DNA of 64,000 nt, from the NCBI GenBank assembly GCA_016700415.1, contig CP065018.1, positions 3,726,001 to 3,790,000 on the forward strand, written 5' to 3'. The DNA comes from Flavobacteriales bacterium (lineage in GTDB: Bacteria; Bacteroidota; Bacteroidia; Flavobacteriales_F; PHOS-HE28). The number at the start of each line of letters is the position of its first letter. Positions within the stretch are counted from its first letter, which is position 1. The notes beneath the pieces were generated by a model, which was given only the letters and a program-made list of their open reading frames with translations, was not told the origin of the DNA and did not search any database. Shown in pieces: positions 49,597-58,633 of the stretch. The position numbers and the translations under genes were made by a program.

Positions 49597-50034
49597 ATGA
49601 CCCGCAAAAGCAGAAGGAAGTTCACTCCCGCATTCAAGGCGCAAGTTGCGCTTGAGGCCGTGAAGGAGAACCATACGATGGCAGAGCTGGCGATGCGCTT
49701 TGAGATCGCACCAGCACAGATCGGCCAATGGAAGAAGCAGTTGGCGGAGAACGCCGCTGGGGTCTTTGAAGGGACCCCGACGGCGTCCTCCGCCATGCCA
49801 GGTGGTCACGACCCCGAAAAATTGTTCGCCGAGATCGGCAGGTTGAAAATGGAGAACGACTTGCTAAAAAAACGGTCCGATGAGCGTGGCACAAAAGCGG
49901 CATGCCATTGCCACCGTTCAGGAAGGCAGCATCATGGAGCGCTGCCGGGCGCTGGACCTTGCACGCAGCAGCTTCTACTATCAGCCCAAAGGAGAAAGCG
50001 CGTTGAACTTGGAATTGATGCGTTTGATGGATGA
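49597..50034 (+). CDS. IS3-family transposase OrfA
   Basis: N-terminal helix-turn-helix (RRKFTPAFKAQVALEAVKEN... MAELAMRFEIAPAQIGQWKKQL) and the leucine-zipper-like end EIGRLKMENDLLKKR near residue 90. The stretch after about residue 95 overlaps orfB in another frame and is probably not functional; family OrfA proteins are usually about 90-105 aa. An AAGG ribosome site precedes the ATG. An A7 run (49866-49872) lies at the OrfA/OrfB junction, but a -1 shift there meets a stop, so OrfB is more likely started at its own ATG (49880). Confidence 0.85.
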   Translation: MTRKSRRKFTPAFKAQVALEAVKENHTMAELAMRFEIAPAQIGQWKKQLAENAAGVFEGTPTASSAMPGGHDPEKLFAEIGRLKMENDLLKKRSDERGTKAACHCHRSGRQHHGALPGAGPCTQQLLLSAQRRKRVELGIDAFDG

Positions 50035-50778
50035 AGAGGACACCAAGCATTGCTTCCATGGGTGATCGGCATGCGCGACTTTCTGAGGCTTGAAAAGGGC
50101 TATTGGGTGAACGAAAAGCGGGTGCGCAGGCTCCTTCGGCTAATGGGCTTGGAGGCCGTTGCGCCCAAGCCTGACCTGAGCAAACCCGCCAACGGGCATA
50201 GGGTCTATCCCTACTTGTTGAGAGGTGTGCAGATTGAAGCTCCGGGGCATGTTTGGAGCACCGACATCACCTACATCGCCATGGGCAAAGGGTTCCTGTA
50301 TCTCACCGCCGTGATGGACTGGCACAGCCGCTACGTGCTCTCTTGGCAGATCAGCAACACCTTGGACACCTCCTTCTGTCTGGAAGCTTTGCATGGTGCG
50401 CTGTTGCAATATCCTGCACCAATGATCTTCAATACCGACCAAGGCAGCCAATACACCAGCGACCTCTTTACCGGGGCGTTGATCCAGGAAGGCATCAAGG
50501 TGAGCATGGATGGCAAGGGCCGGGCTACGGACAATGCGTTCATCGAACGACTTTGGAGAAGCGTGAAGCAGCAATGCGTCTATCGCCATAGCCCCGCCGA
50601 TGGGAATGAGCTGCGCAGCCTTCTGGCCGAGTACTTCGCCTATTACAACCACCAACGACCACACCAGCACCTGGATGGACTGACCCCGGCACACCTTTAC
50701 TTTGGTCTGCCCGATACCCGGAACCGTACCCTGACACCAAACCTTGTTGAACCCCAATTCACACTAACAACCGCCTGA
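49880..50778 (+). pseudogene. IS3-family transposase OrfB, frameshifted
   Basis: The first part (49880-50065; MSVAQKRHAIATVQ... RSSFYYQPKGE... LMRLMDEED) carries the HTH_21-like segment. The catalytic rve domain continues in another frame from about 50059 to 50778: WSTDITYI (first Asp), FNTDQGSQYTS (second Asp) and DNAFIERLWRSVKQ (Glu). The break lies in the GGG run at 50059-50061; one more G gives HGVIGMRDFLR in frame. Either a natural inactivating deletion or a consensus error. Confidence 0.88.
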
Positions 50779-50810
50779 AACCTGTCCAGTAAATCGGGAG
50801 TACCTCATTC

Positions 50811-51805
50811 CTTCCTTGACAAACCTCGCCACTCGTGCAATCCCCTTGGCGCTTGTGGCTGCTCTCGCTGTGAAAGCGACGGCACAAAACCTCGTTCCGA
50901 ACCCGAGCTTCGAGGATACGGCCCGATGTAATGCGGAATACGACCCGGTGCTTTTATCTGCACCACCATGGTTCAAACCGACCACCGCCTCTTCGGATAT
51001 TTACGATAATGATCTTGAACAACTCTGCGGTATCGCATGGGATCCCGCGAATCCGGACGTTCAGGCCAGTGGTTTCCAATTTGCGCGAACAGGAACTCGC
51101 TTTGCAGGTGCCTTCCATTGGTTTGGTGCAAATAGTTCTGACTCGAAAGACTATTTTACCGTTAAGCTAACTGAGGCTCTGATTGAGCAAACGGCCTACG
51201 ACGTTTCGCTATACTACAGCCGAGCTGACGGATATGCCTTTGCCACAGACCGCATCAGTGTCTTTTTCGGGCCGGACAGTTTCTATGTGCATGATTACCG
51301 CACTTTGCATGTGCAGCCGCAAGTTGACTTGATGGACCCGAATAACGAGTACCTAACTAACGCAGAGGATTGGGTCCTGCTAACGGGTTCATTTGTCGCA
51401 ACGGGAGGCGAACGGTACATGACCATCGGTTCTTTCTTGGACAGTTCCCAAGTGAACGGCACGACCGCACCCACAGGAAATCTGCCATACGCCTATTACT
51501 ACTATGATGACATTGCGGTGTCGCCAGTACATCAATCAGGTATCGATGAATTGGAATTTTCCGGAGCAGTAACGGGTGACGGCAACCTGCGGTTGATAGG
51601 ATTGTCGGATGGCACCTATGTAGCGCGATTGATCGATCGAATTGGTCGGGTCATTCAAGAATTCAAACAAGTCCGCTCCATGGCAGGGCATGCGGACATC
51701 GCAATAGGGGACCAAGGCATGGCTCACGGGCTATACTTGGTATCGGTTGAGTCAAGCGAAGGGAGGGGGGCCACCCGGTTCGTTTATACCGGTAGGCGGC
51801 AATGA
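50811..51805 (+). pseudogene. T9SS-secreted protein gene, 5' end displaced by IS3 insertion
   Basis: The ORF can still be read from a TTG at 50816 (MTNLATRAIPLALVAALAVKATAQ), which keeps most of the signal peptide; the true start is the remnant at 49523. The mature part begins NLVPNPSFEDTARC, a galactose-binding-like fold seen in many T9SS cargo proteins (Asn-Pro-Ser-Phe-Glu motif). The end (GLSDGTYVARLIDRIGRVIQEF... DQGMAHGLYLVSVE) is a T9SS type A sorting domain. Function unknown. If the TTG is used from a promoter in the IS, a shortened but exported protein is possible. Confidence 0.75.
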
Positions 51806-51823
51806 GCGTAACACCTCACAACA

Positions 51824-52234
51824 ATGAAGATCGCAATACTTTTGGCTGCTTTGGCCATTCTGGCGAGCACCTCAACTAAGGCACAAGGGCCTCCGGACTG
51901 GAACACGATCGGTAACAATACTTTGAATCCGGTGACAAGTTTTTTGGGAAACACGGATGGCATTCCCATCAACTTTCGCACGAACAACGTACTGCGGATG
52001 CGTCTCAACGAAAGCCTGCCCGGCCAGCCGGTGAACAACTTCCCGAACGTGGACCTGAGCGGTCACCTTGGGATCGGGGCGCCGGTGCCACCGCAAGCGC
52101 TGAGCTTTCTGCACATCAACAACAATGGCAGCTTTTTCGCGGGCTTCCGGCCGTGGATGCGCAGGGGTGAGCATGTCCGAGAACACGGACTGGATGTACG
52201 TGGGTGCGAAGAACCAGGGCGAGGACCTCGTTGA
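51824..52234 (+). pseudogene. S74-chaperone-type secreted protein, 5' part (frameshifted)
   Basis: Signal peptide MKIAILLAALAILASTSTKAQ followed by NTIGNNTLNPVTSFLGNTDGIPINFRTNN (in part), LHINNNG and FFAGFRPWMR. After about position 52158 this frame loses homology to itself and ends by chance. The protein clearly continues in the +1 frame (SMSENTDWMYVGAKNQGEDLVDAVINWGDN, in part). See the following entry. Confidence 0.8.
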
Positions 52235-54137
52235 TGCCGTGATCAACTGGGGTGACAATAAGGAAGCCGACCCTACCTATGGTCCGGATGCGTTGCGTTT
52301 CATTTTCACGCGAACGATGAGCAACATCAATATCGCCTCCCAGATGGACGGATTGGAGTTGGCCCGTATCATTCCGGACCCCTCTGGGAATCAGGGTTAC
52401 TTCGGCATTGGGGATTACTTCACCGCTGCGACGAACCCTTCGGAGCGGTTGGATGTGCTGAATGGCCGTGTGGCGATCCGGCAATTGCCCACGGACCCGG
52501 TAAGCGCCAGCATGGAGGCCGTTGTCCTGAACACCACCACCGGCGTGCTGGAACACCGTCCGTTCCCCACCACCACCGGTGGCCCGGATTGTGATTGGAC
52601 CCCGATCGCTGGTGCGATCAATGAACTCCGCACAGCGAATGCACCGGCAGGGACCGTGGGTGCTTGCCCTGATCAACGCTGGAAGGTACAGATCGGGACG
52701 CCATCGACCGCAGGGCCATACAGGCTAACAGTCGGGGTGAACCAGGTCACCTGTGCGAATTGTGGGATAACCGGAGGGACCAATGTGGATGTTAAAGGTG
52801 ATGGGGGCGGCAGTGTGAATGGTTCAAACATACTTGTAGAGTCCGCAACTTCCGGGTCCGCCAATCAGATCAAGGGGCTTAAAATCGTGACCCGCAATGC
52901 GGGGTCGATCAACTACGGCATAGAGGTGGATGCGACGAACAATGTTGCGAATATAAGCAGCTCTGTTTATGGGGCATGGATCAAAGCAGTGAACCAAGCG
53001 GGAGGGAAAACCGCACAATTGTATGGCCTGCGTGGCAGTGCTGAGGCAACGGATGTTAATTCGGCTACACTTGCGAAGGGGGTGTGGGGTAGGGCGGTCA
53101 ATGGGATTACAAACGATGGCTTACGTGGGGAAGCCACTGGAGGGAGCAGCTCCACAAACTATGGAGTTTACTCGGATGCCTCAAGTGGTGTGATGAACTA
53201 TGGGTTGCATGCTAAAGGGTCCGGTGCCACGGGTTCCACCAACTATGGGGTCTGGACCTTAGGGCAAAACGGGACCACGAACTATGGGGTCCTCGCAAAT
53301 GCGATCGGTGGTGGGGGAAGCACCAACTATGGGGTCTGGGCCACCGCGTCGGGTGGGGCCACCAACTGGGCCGGGTACTTCAAAGGTCGAGTGATGATCA
53401 CGGACTCGGCTTGGGTGCTGGGCAACCAGATCGTGACTTCGGACGCGAACCTGAAAACGAACGTGGAGGACCTTACCGGGGCATTGGACAAGGTGTTGCA
53501 GATGCAGCCGAAAACGTATGAGTTCATTCAGGATGCTCTGCCACAGGCGCACCTGACCGAAGGGCCGCAAGTCGGCCTTATCGCTCAAGAACTGGAGCCC
53601 ATCTTGCCGGAGGCCGTGGGGCATACCACAGTGCCTGCGGAACTGGACAGTCTGGGAGCGGAGATTTTTCCGGCCGTAGCGATCGCGGGGATCGACTATA
53701 ACAAAGTGACCCCGGTGTTGATCGGTGCGATCAAAGAGCAGCAAGCGATGATCGATCAGCAACAAGCCACCATTGCCCAACTCCAAGACCAGATCAACCA
53801 TTGTTGCGCAACACAAGGTGATGCGGCCCAAAGAGGAAGTGCGGAACAAGGGTCCATGCCCCAGGAGAACGAACTCCAAGAGCAGCGCCTGTTGATCATC
53901 CCCAACCCGGTGGCGGACCTCACCACGTTGGAATACTACGTGCCCAAAGCGGGCAAGGTGAGCTTGCAGGTGAGCACCAGCGATGGGAAGCCTTTGGCCA
54001 CCTTGCGTGAGGAACTGGCCGAAACCGGTGCATACAACTACAGTTGGAACACCACCAAGTTGGCGGCGGGCACCTACTTCTGCACCTTCATGCTGGACGG
54101 TGCCGTGGTGGTGAAGCGTGCGGTGAAGGTGAAGTGA
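52125..54137 (+). pseudogene. S74-chaperone-type secreted protein, 3' part
   Basis: 670-aa frame; its own ATG at 52125 lies inside the 5' part and has no signal peptide, so this is the continuation of the gene at 51824. The break is at the GGGG run 52158-52161 (CGCAGGGGTGAGC). Removing one G or adding two bases joins the frames. Middle: STNYGV/TTNYGV repeats (NYGVWTLGQNGTTNYGVL). Then the Peptidase_S74 intramolecular chaperone (SDANLKTNVEDLTGALDKVLQ; PQVGLIAQELEPILPEAV), a coiled coil (AIKEQQAMIDQQQATIAQLQDQI, in part), and a T9SS type A sorting domain. Probably a trimeric surface or fibre-like protein. Confidence 0.82.
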
Positions 54138-54157
54138 GAAGAACAGGATGCAAGTGA

Positions 54158-54206
54158 CCGCAGGGTCCGCTGATCATCGGAGATGATGGTTGGCGAGACC
54201 CTGCGG
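54158..54206. terminator. Hairpin between convergent genes
   Basis: 10-bp arms CCGCAGGGTC (54158-54167) and GACCCTGCGG (54197-54206) with an inner GATCATC/GATGAT match. It lies between the S74 gene stop (54137) and the stop of the FAD dehydrogenase gene (54232), fitting a bidirectional terminator. Confidence 0.6.
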
Positions 54207-54231
54207 CTGCATGGGTTGCTTTTGCCAGCGT

Positions 54232-55788
54232 CTATGTCGTTTCCGCGATCGCCCGCGCCACTCGCAAACCGTCCATCGCAGCGCTGACGATACCTCCGGC
54301 ATAGCCTGCACCTTCAGCACACGGGTACAACCCACGCACTTGCGGATGCTCCAGTGTTTCCAGATCGCGGGGAATGCGGACCGGCGAGCTGGTGCGCGAT
54401 TCCACGGCCACCAGCACGGCCTCGTTGGTGCGGTAGCCGTGCATTTTTTCGCCGAAGGCTTTCAACCCTTCACGCAGACGGGATGCGATCGCTTGGGGCA
54501 GCACCTCGTCCATTGTTGCGGGGACGATCCCCGGCGGGTAGCTGCACGCGGGAAGGTCAATGCTGAGGCGACGTCCGATAAAATCCTCCATGCGTTGCGC
54601 GGGCGCGGACTGCCGCTCGCCGCCGAATTTCCAGGCGTTGCGTTCCAGGCTCTGCTGCCAGCGCAGGCCCGCCAAGGCGGCGTCCGGCCCTTTGCTTTCC
54701 GGGAGGTCCGCCGGGTCCACGGCCACCACGATGCCGCTGTTGGCGAAGGGATTGTTGCGCTTGCTGGGGCTCCAGCCGTTGGTGACCACCTCGCCGGGCG
54801 CGGTGGCGCAGGGCGCGATGATGCCGCCGGGGCACATGCAGAAGCTGTACACGCCGCGCCCTTCCACCTGCTGCACCACGCTGTAGCTGGCGGGCGGCAG
54901 GAAGGGGTCGCGGACGGTGCTGTGGTAGCGGATCCGGTCGATCACCGATTGCGGATGCTCGATGCGCACGCCCATGGCGAATGACTTCGCCTCGATCGCG
55001 ATGCCTTTGGCGTGAAGCAGCTCGAAGATGTCGCGGGCGGAATGGCCCGTGGCCAGCACCACCGAAGTGGCGAGGACCTCATCGCCCTGTGCCGTACGCA
55101 CGCCGTGTATGCGACCGTCGGTGATCAGGAAGTCGTTCACGCGTGTGCCGAATCGCACTTCGCCGCCCGCCGCTTCAATGGCCTCGCGCATAGCGGTGAC
55201 GATCTCGGGGAGCTTGTTGGTGCCGATGTGCGGATGGGCGTCCACGAGGATGTCCGGCGAGGCACCGAACGCGGTGAAGGTCTTCAGCACCGCCGCCACA
55301 TCGCCGCGCTTGTCGCTGCGGGTATAGAGCTTACCGTCGCTGTAGGTGCCCGCGCCGCCTTCACCGAAGCAGTAATTGCTGTCGGGGTCCACCACGTGAT
55401 CGCGGTTGATGGCGGCGAGGTCGCGGCGCCGTGCGCGGACGTCCTTGCCGCGCTCCAGAATGATGGGCCGTAGCCCGTGTTCGATGCAGCCCAACGCCGC
55501 GAATAGGCCGGCAGGTCCGCAGCCCACGATGATCACGGGTTCCGCCTTGCTGACATCGGGCAGTTCCGGCGGTGCTTCCGGCAGTTCCGGGAATTCTTCT
55601 TCCGTGGAAACTTCCACACGCAAGCGCACCAAGGGAAGTTTGCTGCGCGCATCGATGGAGCGTTTCACCACGCGTGCGCCCTTTACTTGTTCAAGCTTCA
55701 CCGAACAGGCTTCAGCGGCTGCTTCGCGCACCAGTGCCGGGTCGGCGGCCTCTTGCGGAGGAAGGGCGATGTCCACGGTGCGGTTCAT
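54232..55788 (-). CDS. Uncharacterised FAD-dependent dehydrogenase
   Basis: 518 aa. An N-terminal alpha/beta segment (about 1-85) precedes the FAD-binding Rossmann motif IVGCGPAGLFAALG at about 90-103. Further motifs: CFGEGGAGTYSDGKLYTR, VVLATGHSARDIF, VYSFCMCPGGIIAPC and the C-terminal GLYPCAEGAGYAGGI. Matches the COG2509 family of bacterial FAD-dependent dehydrogenases, whose substrate is not known. Stands alone; convergent with the S74 gene. Confidence 0.88.
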   Translation of the reverse strand: MNRTVDIALPPQEAADPALVREAAAEACSVKLEQVKGARVVKRSIDARSKLPLVRLRVEVSTEEEFPELPEAPPELPDVSKAEPVIIVGCGPAGLFAALGCIEHGLRPIILERGKDVRARRRDLAAINRDHVVDPDSNYCFGEGGAGTYSDGKLYTRSDKRGDVAAVLKTFTAFGASPDILVDAHPHIGTNKLPEIVTAMREAIEAAGGEVRFGTRVNDFLITDGRIHGVRTAQGDEVLATSVVLATGHSARDIFELLHAKGIAIEAKSFAMGVRIEHPQSVIDRIRYHSTVRDPFLPPASYSVVQQVEGRGVYSFCMCPGGIIAPCATAPGEVVTNGWSPSKRNNPFANSGIVVAVDPADLPESKGPDAALAGLRWQQSLERNAWKFGGERQSAPAQRMEDFIGRRLSIDLPACSYPPGIVPATMDEVLPQAIASRLREGLKAFGEKMHGYRTNEAVLVAVESRTSSPVRIPRDLETLEHPQVRGLYPCAEGAGYAGGIVSAAMDGLRVARAIAETT

Positions 55789-55891
55789 GGGGAAGACATG
55801 AGTCGGGAGTCTGGAGTCGTAAGTCCGACCGTCCGATCACCACTCCGCATTATCAGCGATCATCCGCTCTTTCAGCGTCATCTGCGTTCCA

Positions 55892-56623
55892 CTACCCTTC
55901 GAACGTGAACGTCAGCACATAGGTCTTGGTGCGGAGGCTCTGTATCGGTCTGCTGAATCGCGTGTCATCGTCCACCACTAAGTTTGGGATGCCGATGCCG
56001 GTCTTCAGCTCGATGCCGAACTTGAAGTAGGGGAGGAACATGTCGATACCGGCACCGGCCTCCGCGCTGTAGTCGTATTTTTTCAGTTTCACCACGATGT
56101 CCTCGTCGATGTCGTTATTCACGTCCTTCTTGCTGGCCATGTCGATGCCGAACTTGCCGCCACCGATCACATAGACCGCGAAGTTGTTGATGCGGTCGCT
56201 GCGGAATTTCAGCAGGAGCGGGAATTCGAGATAAGTGCTCTCGATGGGTTTCTGGAAGCTGGAGGTCGTGCCGTCCGCCTTGCGGAAGGAGTACTTAAGG
56301 ATGCGGTCCTGGAAGGAGAGTGTGGGCAGGAAGCGCAGGCTGAGGTTGTTGGTCATGTTCAGCGAGGCCACGATGCCGAGGTTGAAACCGGGCTGCTTCA
56401 CGTGGTCGATCACCAGCACGGAATCCGCGAAGGGCGCGGTGGGCTTCAGCGTCATGAAGAAGTCACTGGTGTTGTAGCTGAGCAGGAAGCCGAAGTGGAA
56501 GCGGTGCAGGTCGAAGTTGGGCAGGTTCTGGACCTTCACACCGGTGCGTTGGGCGGAAGCCGGGGCCGCGATGCAGAGGAGCAGGAGCGGAGCGAGGAGG
56601 TAGGAGAGCTTGAGGAAACGCAT
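55892..56623 (-). CDS. porT: PorT-like outer membrane protein of the type IX secretion/gliding machinery
   Basis: About 243 aa from the ATG at 56623, which starts a clear signal peptide (LSYLLAPLLLLCIAAPASAQ). The mature part follows the PorT pattern: NLPNFDLHRFHFGFLLSYNTSDF near the N-terminus, LNMTNNLSLRFLPTLSFQDRIL, LEFPLLLKFRSDRINN, VYVIGGGKFGIDMASK, and the C-terminal FGIELKTGIGI and VLTFTFEG. PorT is an outer membrane barrel needed for T9SS function, in line with the many T9SS cargo proteins in this window. It is often located next to ubiE in Bacteroidota, as here. Confidence 0.85.
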   Translation of the reverse strand: MRFLKLSYLLAPLLLLCIAAPASAQRTGVKVQNLPNFDLHRFHFGFLLSYNTSDFFMTLKPTAPFADSVLVIDHVKQPGFNLGIVASLNMTNNLSLRFLPTLSFQDRILKYSFRKADGTTSSFQKPIESTYLEFPLLLKFRSDRINNFAVYVIGGGKFGIDMASKKDVNNDIDEDIVVKLKKYDYSAEAGAGIDMFLPYFKFGIELKTGIGIPNLVVDDDTRFSRPIQSLRTKTYVLTFTFEG

Positions 56624-56674
56624 CGGGTAAAGCAACGAAAGTAGCGGGCAATTCGTGCGTGGGCTCATTTGCGG

Positions 56675-56901
56675 CAGGGCTATCGGGTCTTGAGCGCCCT
56701 GCGGGCGCCTAAGACCGCGTGTTCTTTACCACGGATGGACACGGATCAACACGGATCCAAGCCCCAAGGTCGATGAGCCTATGCTTAGGGATCCATTGCT
56801 CTGTGCTGTCCCTCATCCGTGTACATCCGTGTCCATCCGTGGTTCCTTGCATGCTGTGCGAAGCGCCGATAGGCGCGAGAAATTAAGACCCGATAGCCCT
56901 G
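56675..56901. mobile_element. 227-bp MITE-like palindromic element with perfect 17-bp ends and 10-bp target repeat
   Basis: Ends 56675-56691 and 56885-56901 are perfect inverted repeats (CAGGGCTATCGGGTCTT). The direct repeat TCATTTGCGG flanks it at 56665-56674 and 56902-56911. The right-hand copy contains the ubiE stop codon. Inside is a second perfect 19-bp inverted repeat (56728-56746 with 56825-56843, ACCACGGATGGACACGGAT). There is no open frame of interest. Non-autonomous mobile element by structure. Confidence 0.82.
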
Positions 56902-57618
56902 TCATTTGCGGGCCATGTACAGCGTGGCCACGCCGAAGGTGAGCAGGCGCGAATTGATCTCTTTTAGTCCACAGGTGTTCAGCACTTCTTCAAAGGCTTT
57001 TCCCTGCGGGAACGCGTCCACACTTTCGGGCAGGTAGGTGTAGGCGGCGTTGTCCTTGCTTACCAAGCGGCCGATCAGCGGCATCACCCGGTGGAAGTAG
57101 AAGCGGAACAATTGCTTAAAGGGCGTGCGTTGCGGCCTGCTGAACTCCAGCACGAAGAGCCTTCCACCGGGGCGTAATACGCGCACCATCCCGGCAATGC
57201 CCCGGGCGAGGTCCTCGAAGTTCCTAACGCCGAAGGCCACGGTGATCGCATCGAAGGAAGCGTCCGGAAAGGGAAGCTCCGCCGCATCGGCCTGTATGAG
57301 TTCGATACGGTCCGACAGGCCGGCTTTCTCCACCTTGGTGCGGCCATGGGCCAGCATGCCCGCCGAGATGTCCGCGCCGGTGACGTGCTTGGCCACCGTG
57401 CTGCCCATGATGGCGAGGTCAGCGGTGCCGGTGGCCACATCCAGCAGGCGGTCCACGGGTTCCTTGCCCACGCCACGGATCACTTTCCGGCGCCAGCCTT
57501 GGTCGGTACCCAATGAGCAGAGCCGGTTCAACAGATCGTACTTCGGAGAGATGCGGTCGAACATCAGTTCCACCTGCTCCCGCTTGGACCCTTCGGCCGC
57601 GTACGGTTTTACGGTCAT
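56902..57618 (-). CDS. ubiE: Demethylmenaquinone methyltransferase (UbiE/MenG)
   Basis: SAM-dependent C-methylation of demethylmenaquinone, last step of menaquinone synthesis. About 238 aa from the ATG at 57618 (MTVKPYAAEGSKREQVELMFD, in part). Motifs: FDRISPKYDLLNRLCSLG, the SAM site LLDVATGTADLA, AFGVRNFEDLARGI and RPGGRLFVLEFSRP. The start overlaps the stop of the kinase gene upstream by 4 bp (ATGA). The stop codon lies within the target repeat of a MITE-like element. Confidence 0.95.
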   Translation of the reverse strand: MTVKPYAAEGSKREQVELMFDRISPKYDLLNRLCSLGTDQGWRRKVIRGVGKEPVDRLLDVATGTADLAIMGSTVAKHVTGADISAGMLAHGRTKVEKAGLSDRIELIQADAAELPFPDASFDAITVAFGVRNFEDLARGIAGMVRVLRPGGRLFVLEFSRPQRTPFKQLFRFYFHRVMPLIGRLVSKDNAAYTYLPESVDAFPQGKAFEEVLNTCGLKEINSRLLTFGVATLYMARK

Positions 57619-58622
57619 GGCTTGCGGGCGGGTGTGCCCGGTCCTATGCGTTCGGCCTCCGCCGTCAACCGGGCGAGGTCCACGGGTACCACGCCCACAT
57701 GCTCGCAGACCAGCCCGCCGGCGAGGTTCGCCCATGCGGCGATCTCCGCGAGCGGCATTCCCATGGCCAAGCACAGGCCGGCCACCGCGATCACGGTATC
57801 GCCGGCGCCACTGACATCGATGATGTTCCGCTTGTGCGCGGGCAGCAAGATCTCTTCACCCGGACCATGCGCGAACACGCCGTGCTCACTGAGGGTGATC
57901 AAGGAGGCCTTGTTCGCCAAGCGCGCTTCCAGCATGCGGACGGCTGCGCCCACCGCGGCCTTGTCACCGGCCGGGATGTCCACCTTCAGGCCATCGCGCA
58001 ATTCCTTCAGGTTGGGTTTGAAGAGGTCCACCTCGCGGTAATCGAAGAAGTGCCTGCGTTTGGGGTCCACGGCCACGGGGATGCCGATGCGGTGCGCCTC
58101 GGTGATGAGGCCTGCGATCACGCCCGGGGAAAGCACGCCTTTGTCGTAATCCTCGAGGATCAGCACGCCCGGCTTCTCCTTCCGCATCAGTTCGAAGACG
58201 TGGTGCAGGAAGCGGCGTTCCTCTTCCGCGGAAAGGTCGCTCAGGGTCTCCTCATCCACACGTACCACATGCTGGTCGCCGCTGATGATGCGCGTCTTCA
58301 CGGTGGTGCGTCGATCGGAAGAGCGCAGGATCCCATCGCTGGAAAGACCTTCCTCGGCAAAGATCCGGGCCAGATCTTCGGCATGGGCATCCTCTCCGAT
58401 AACGCTGGCCACGATGGCTTTGGCACCGAGAGCGCGGATGTTCAGGGCCACGTTGGCGGCGCCGCCGAGGCGGGCACTGCGGCGGCCCACCTGCACCACG
58501 GGCACGGGCGCTTCGGGGCTGATGCGGTCCACGCGCCCCCAGAGGTAGGCGTCCAGCATCACATCGCCCACCACCAGTGCGGTGATGCTTTTGAAGCCGT
58601 TTGTGATCTCTTTTGGGGTCAT
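57615..58622 (-). CDS. PfkB-family kinase, probably D-glycero-beta-D-manno-heptose-7-phosphate kinase (HldE N-domain type)
   Basis: 335 aa, length of a stand-alone RfaE1/HldE kinase domain. VVGDVMLDAYLWGRVDRISPEAPVPVV near the N-terminus (the RISPEAPVPV segment is typical of HldE kinases), LGGAANVALNIRALGA, LILEDYDKGVLS, and the C-terminal PfkB signature DVSGAGDTVIAVAGL with the catalytic Asp. Would act in ADP-heptose synthesis for lipopolysaccharide. The nucleotidyltransferase domain is not present here. Coupled to ubiE by ATGA overlap. Confidence 0.88.
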   Translation of the reverse strand: MTPKEITNGFKSITALVVGDVMLDAYLWGRVDRISPEAPVPVVQVGRRSARLGGAANVALNIRALGAKAIVASVIGEDAHAEDLARIFAEEGLSSDGILRSSDRRTTVKTRIISGDQHVVRVDEETLSDLSAEEERRFLHHVFELMRKEKPGVLILEDYDKGVLSPGVIAGLITEAHRIGIPVAVDPKRRHFFDYREVDLFKPNLKELRDGLKVDIPAGDKAAVGAAVRMLEARLANKASLITLSEHGVFAHGPGEEILLPAHKRNIIDVSGAGDTVIAVAGLCLAMGMPLAEIAAWANLAGGLVCEHVGVVPVDLARLTAEAERIGPGTPARKP

Positions 58623-58633
58623 GGGCTAATGGT

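Larger units (their letters stand above)
49542..50807 (+). mobile_element. Complete IS3-family insertion sequence with 3-bp target duplication
   Basis: 1266 bp. Imperfect 27-bp terminal inverted repeats at 49542-49568 and 50781-50807, both starting TG and sharing GTACTCCC...ACTGGACAGG. Target duplication TTC at 49539-49541 and 50808-50810. Carries orfA and orfB. It interrupts a T9SS-cargo gene in its signal peptide. The orfB frame is broken once, so the copy may be inactive. Confidence 0.93.

Noticed and set aside
53259..53879. Minus-strand frame of 206 codons opposite the S74 gene
   Set aside because: No start context or domain; opposite a clear S74 chaperone and sorting domain.
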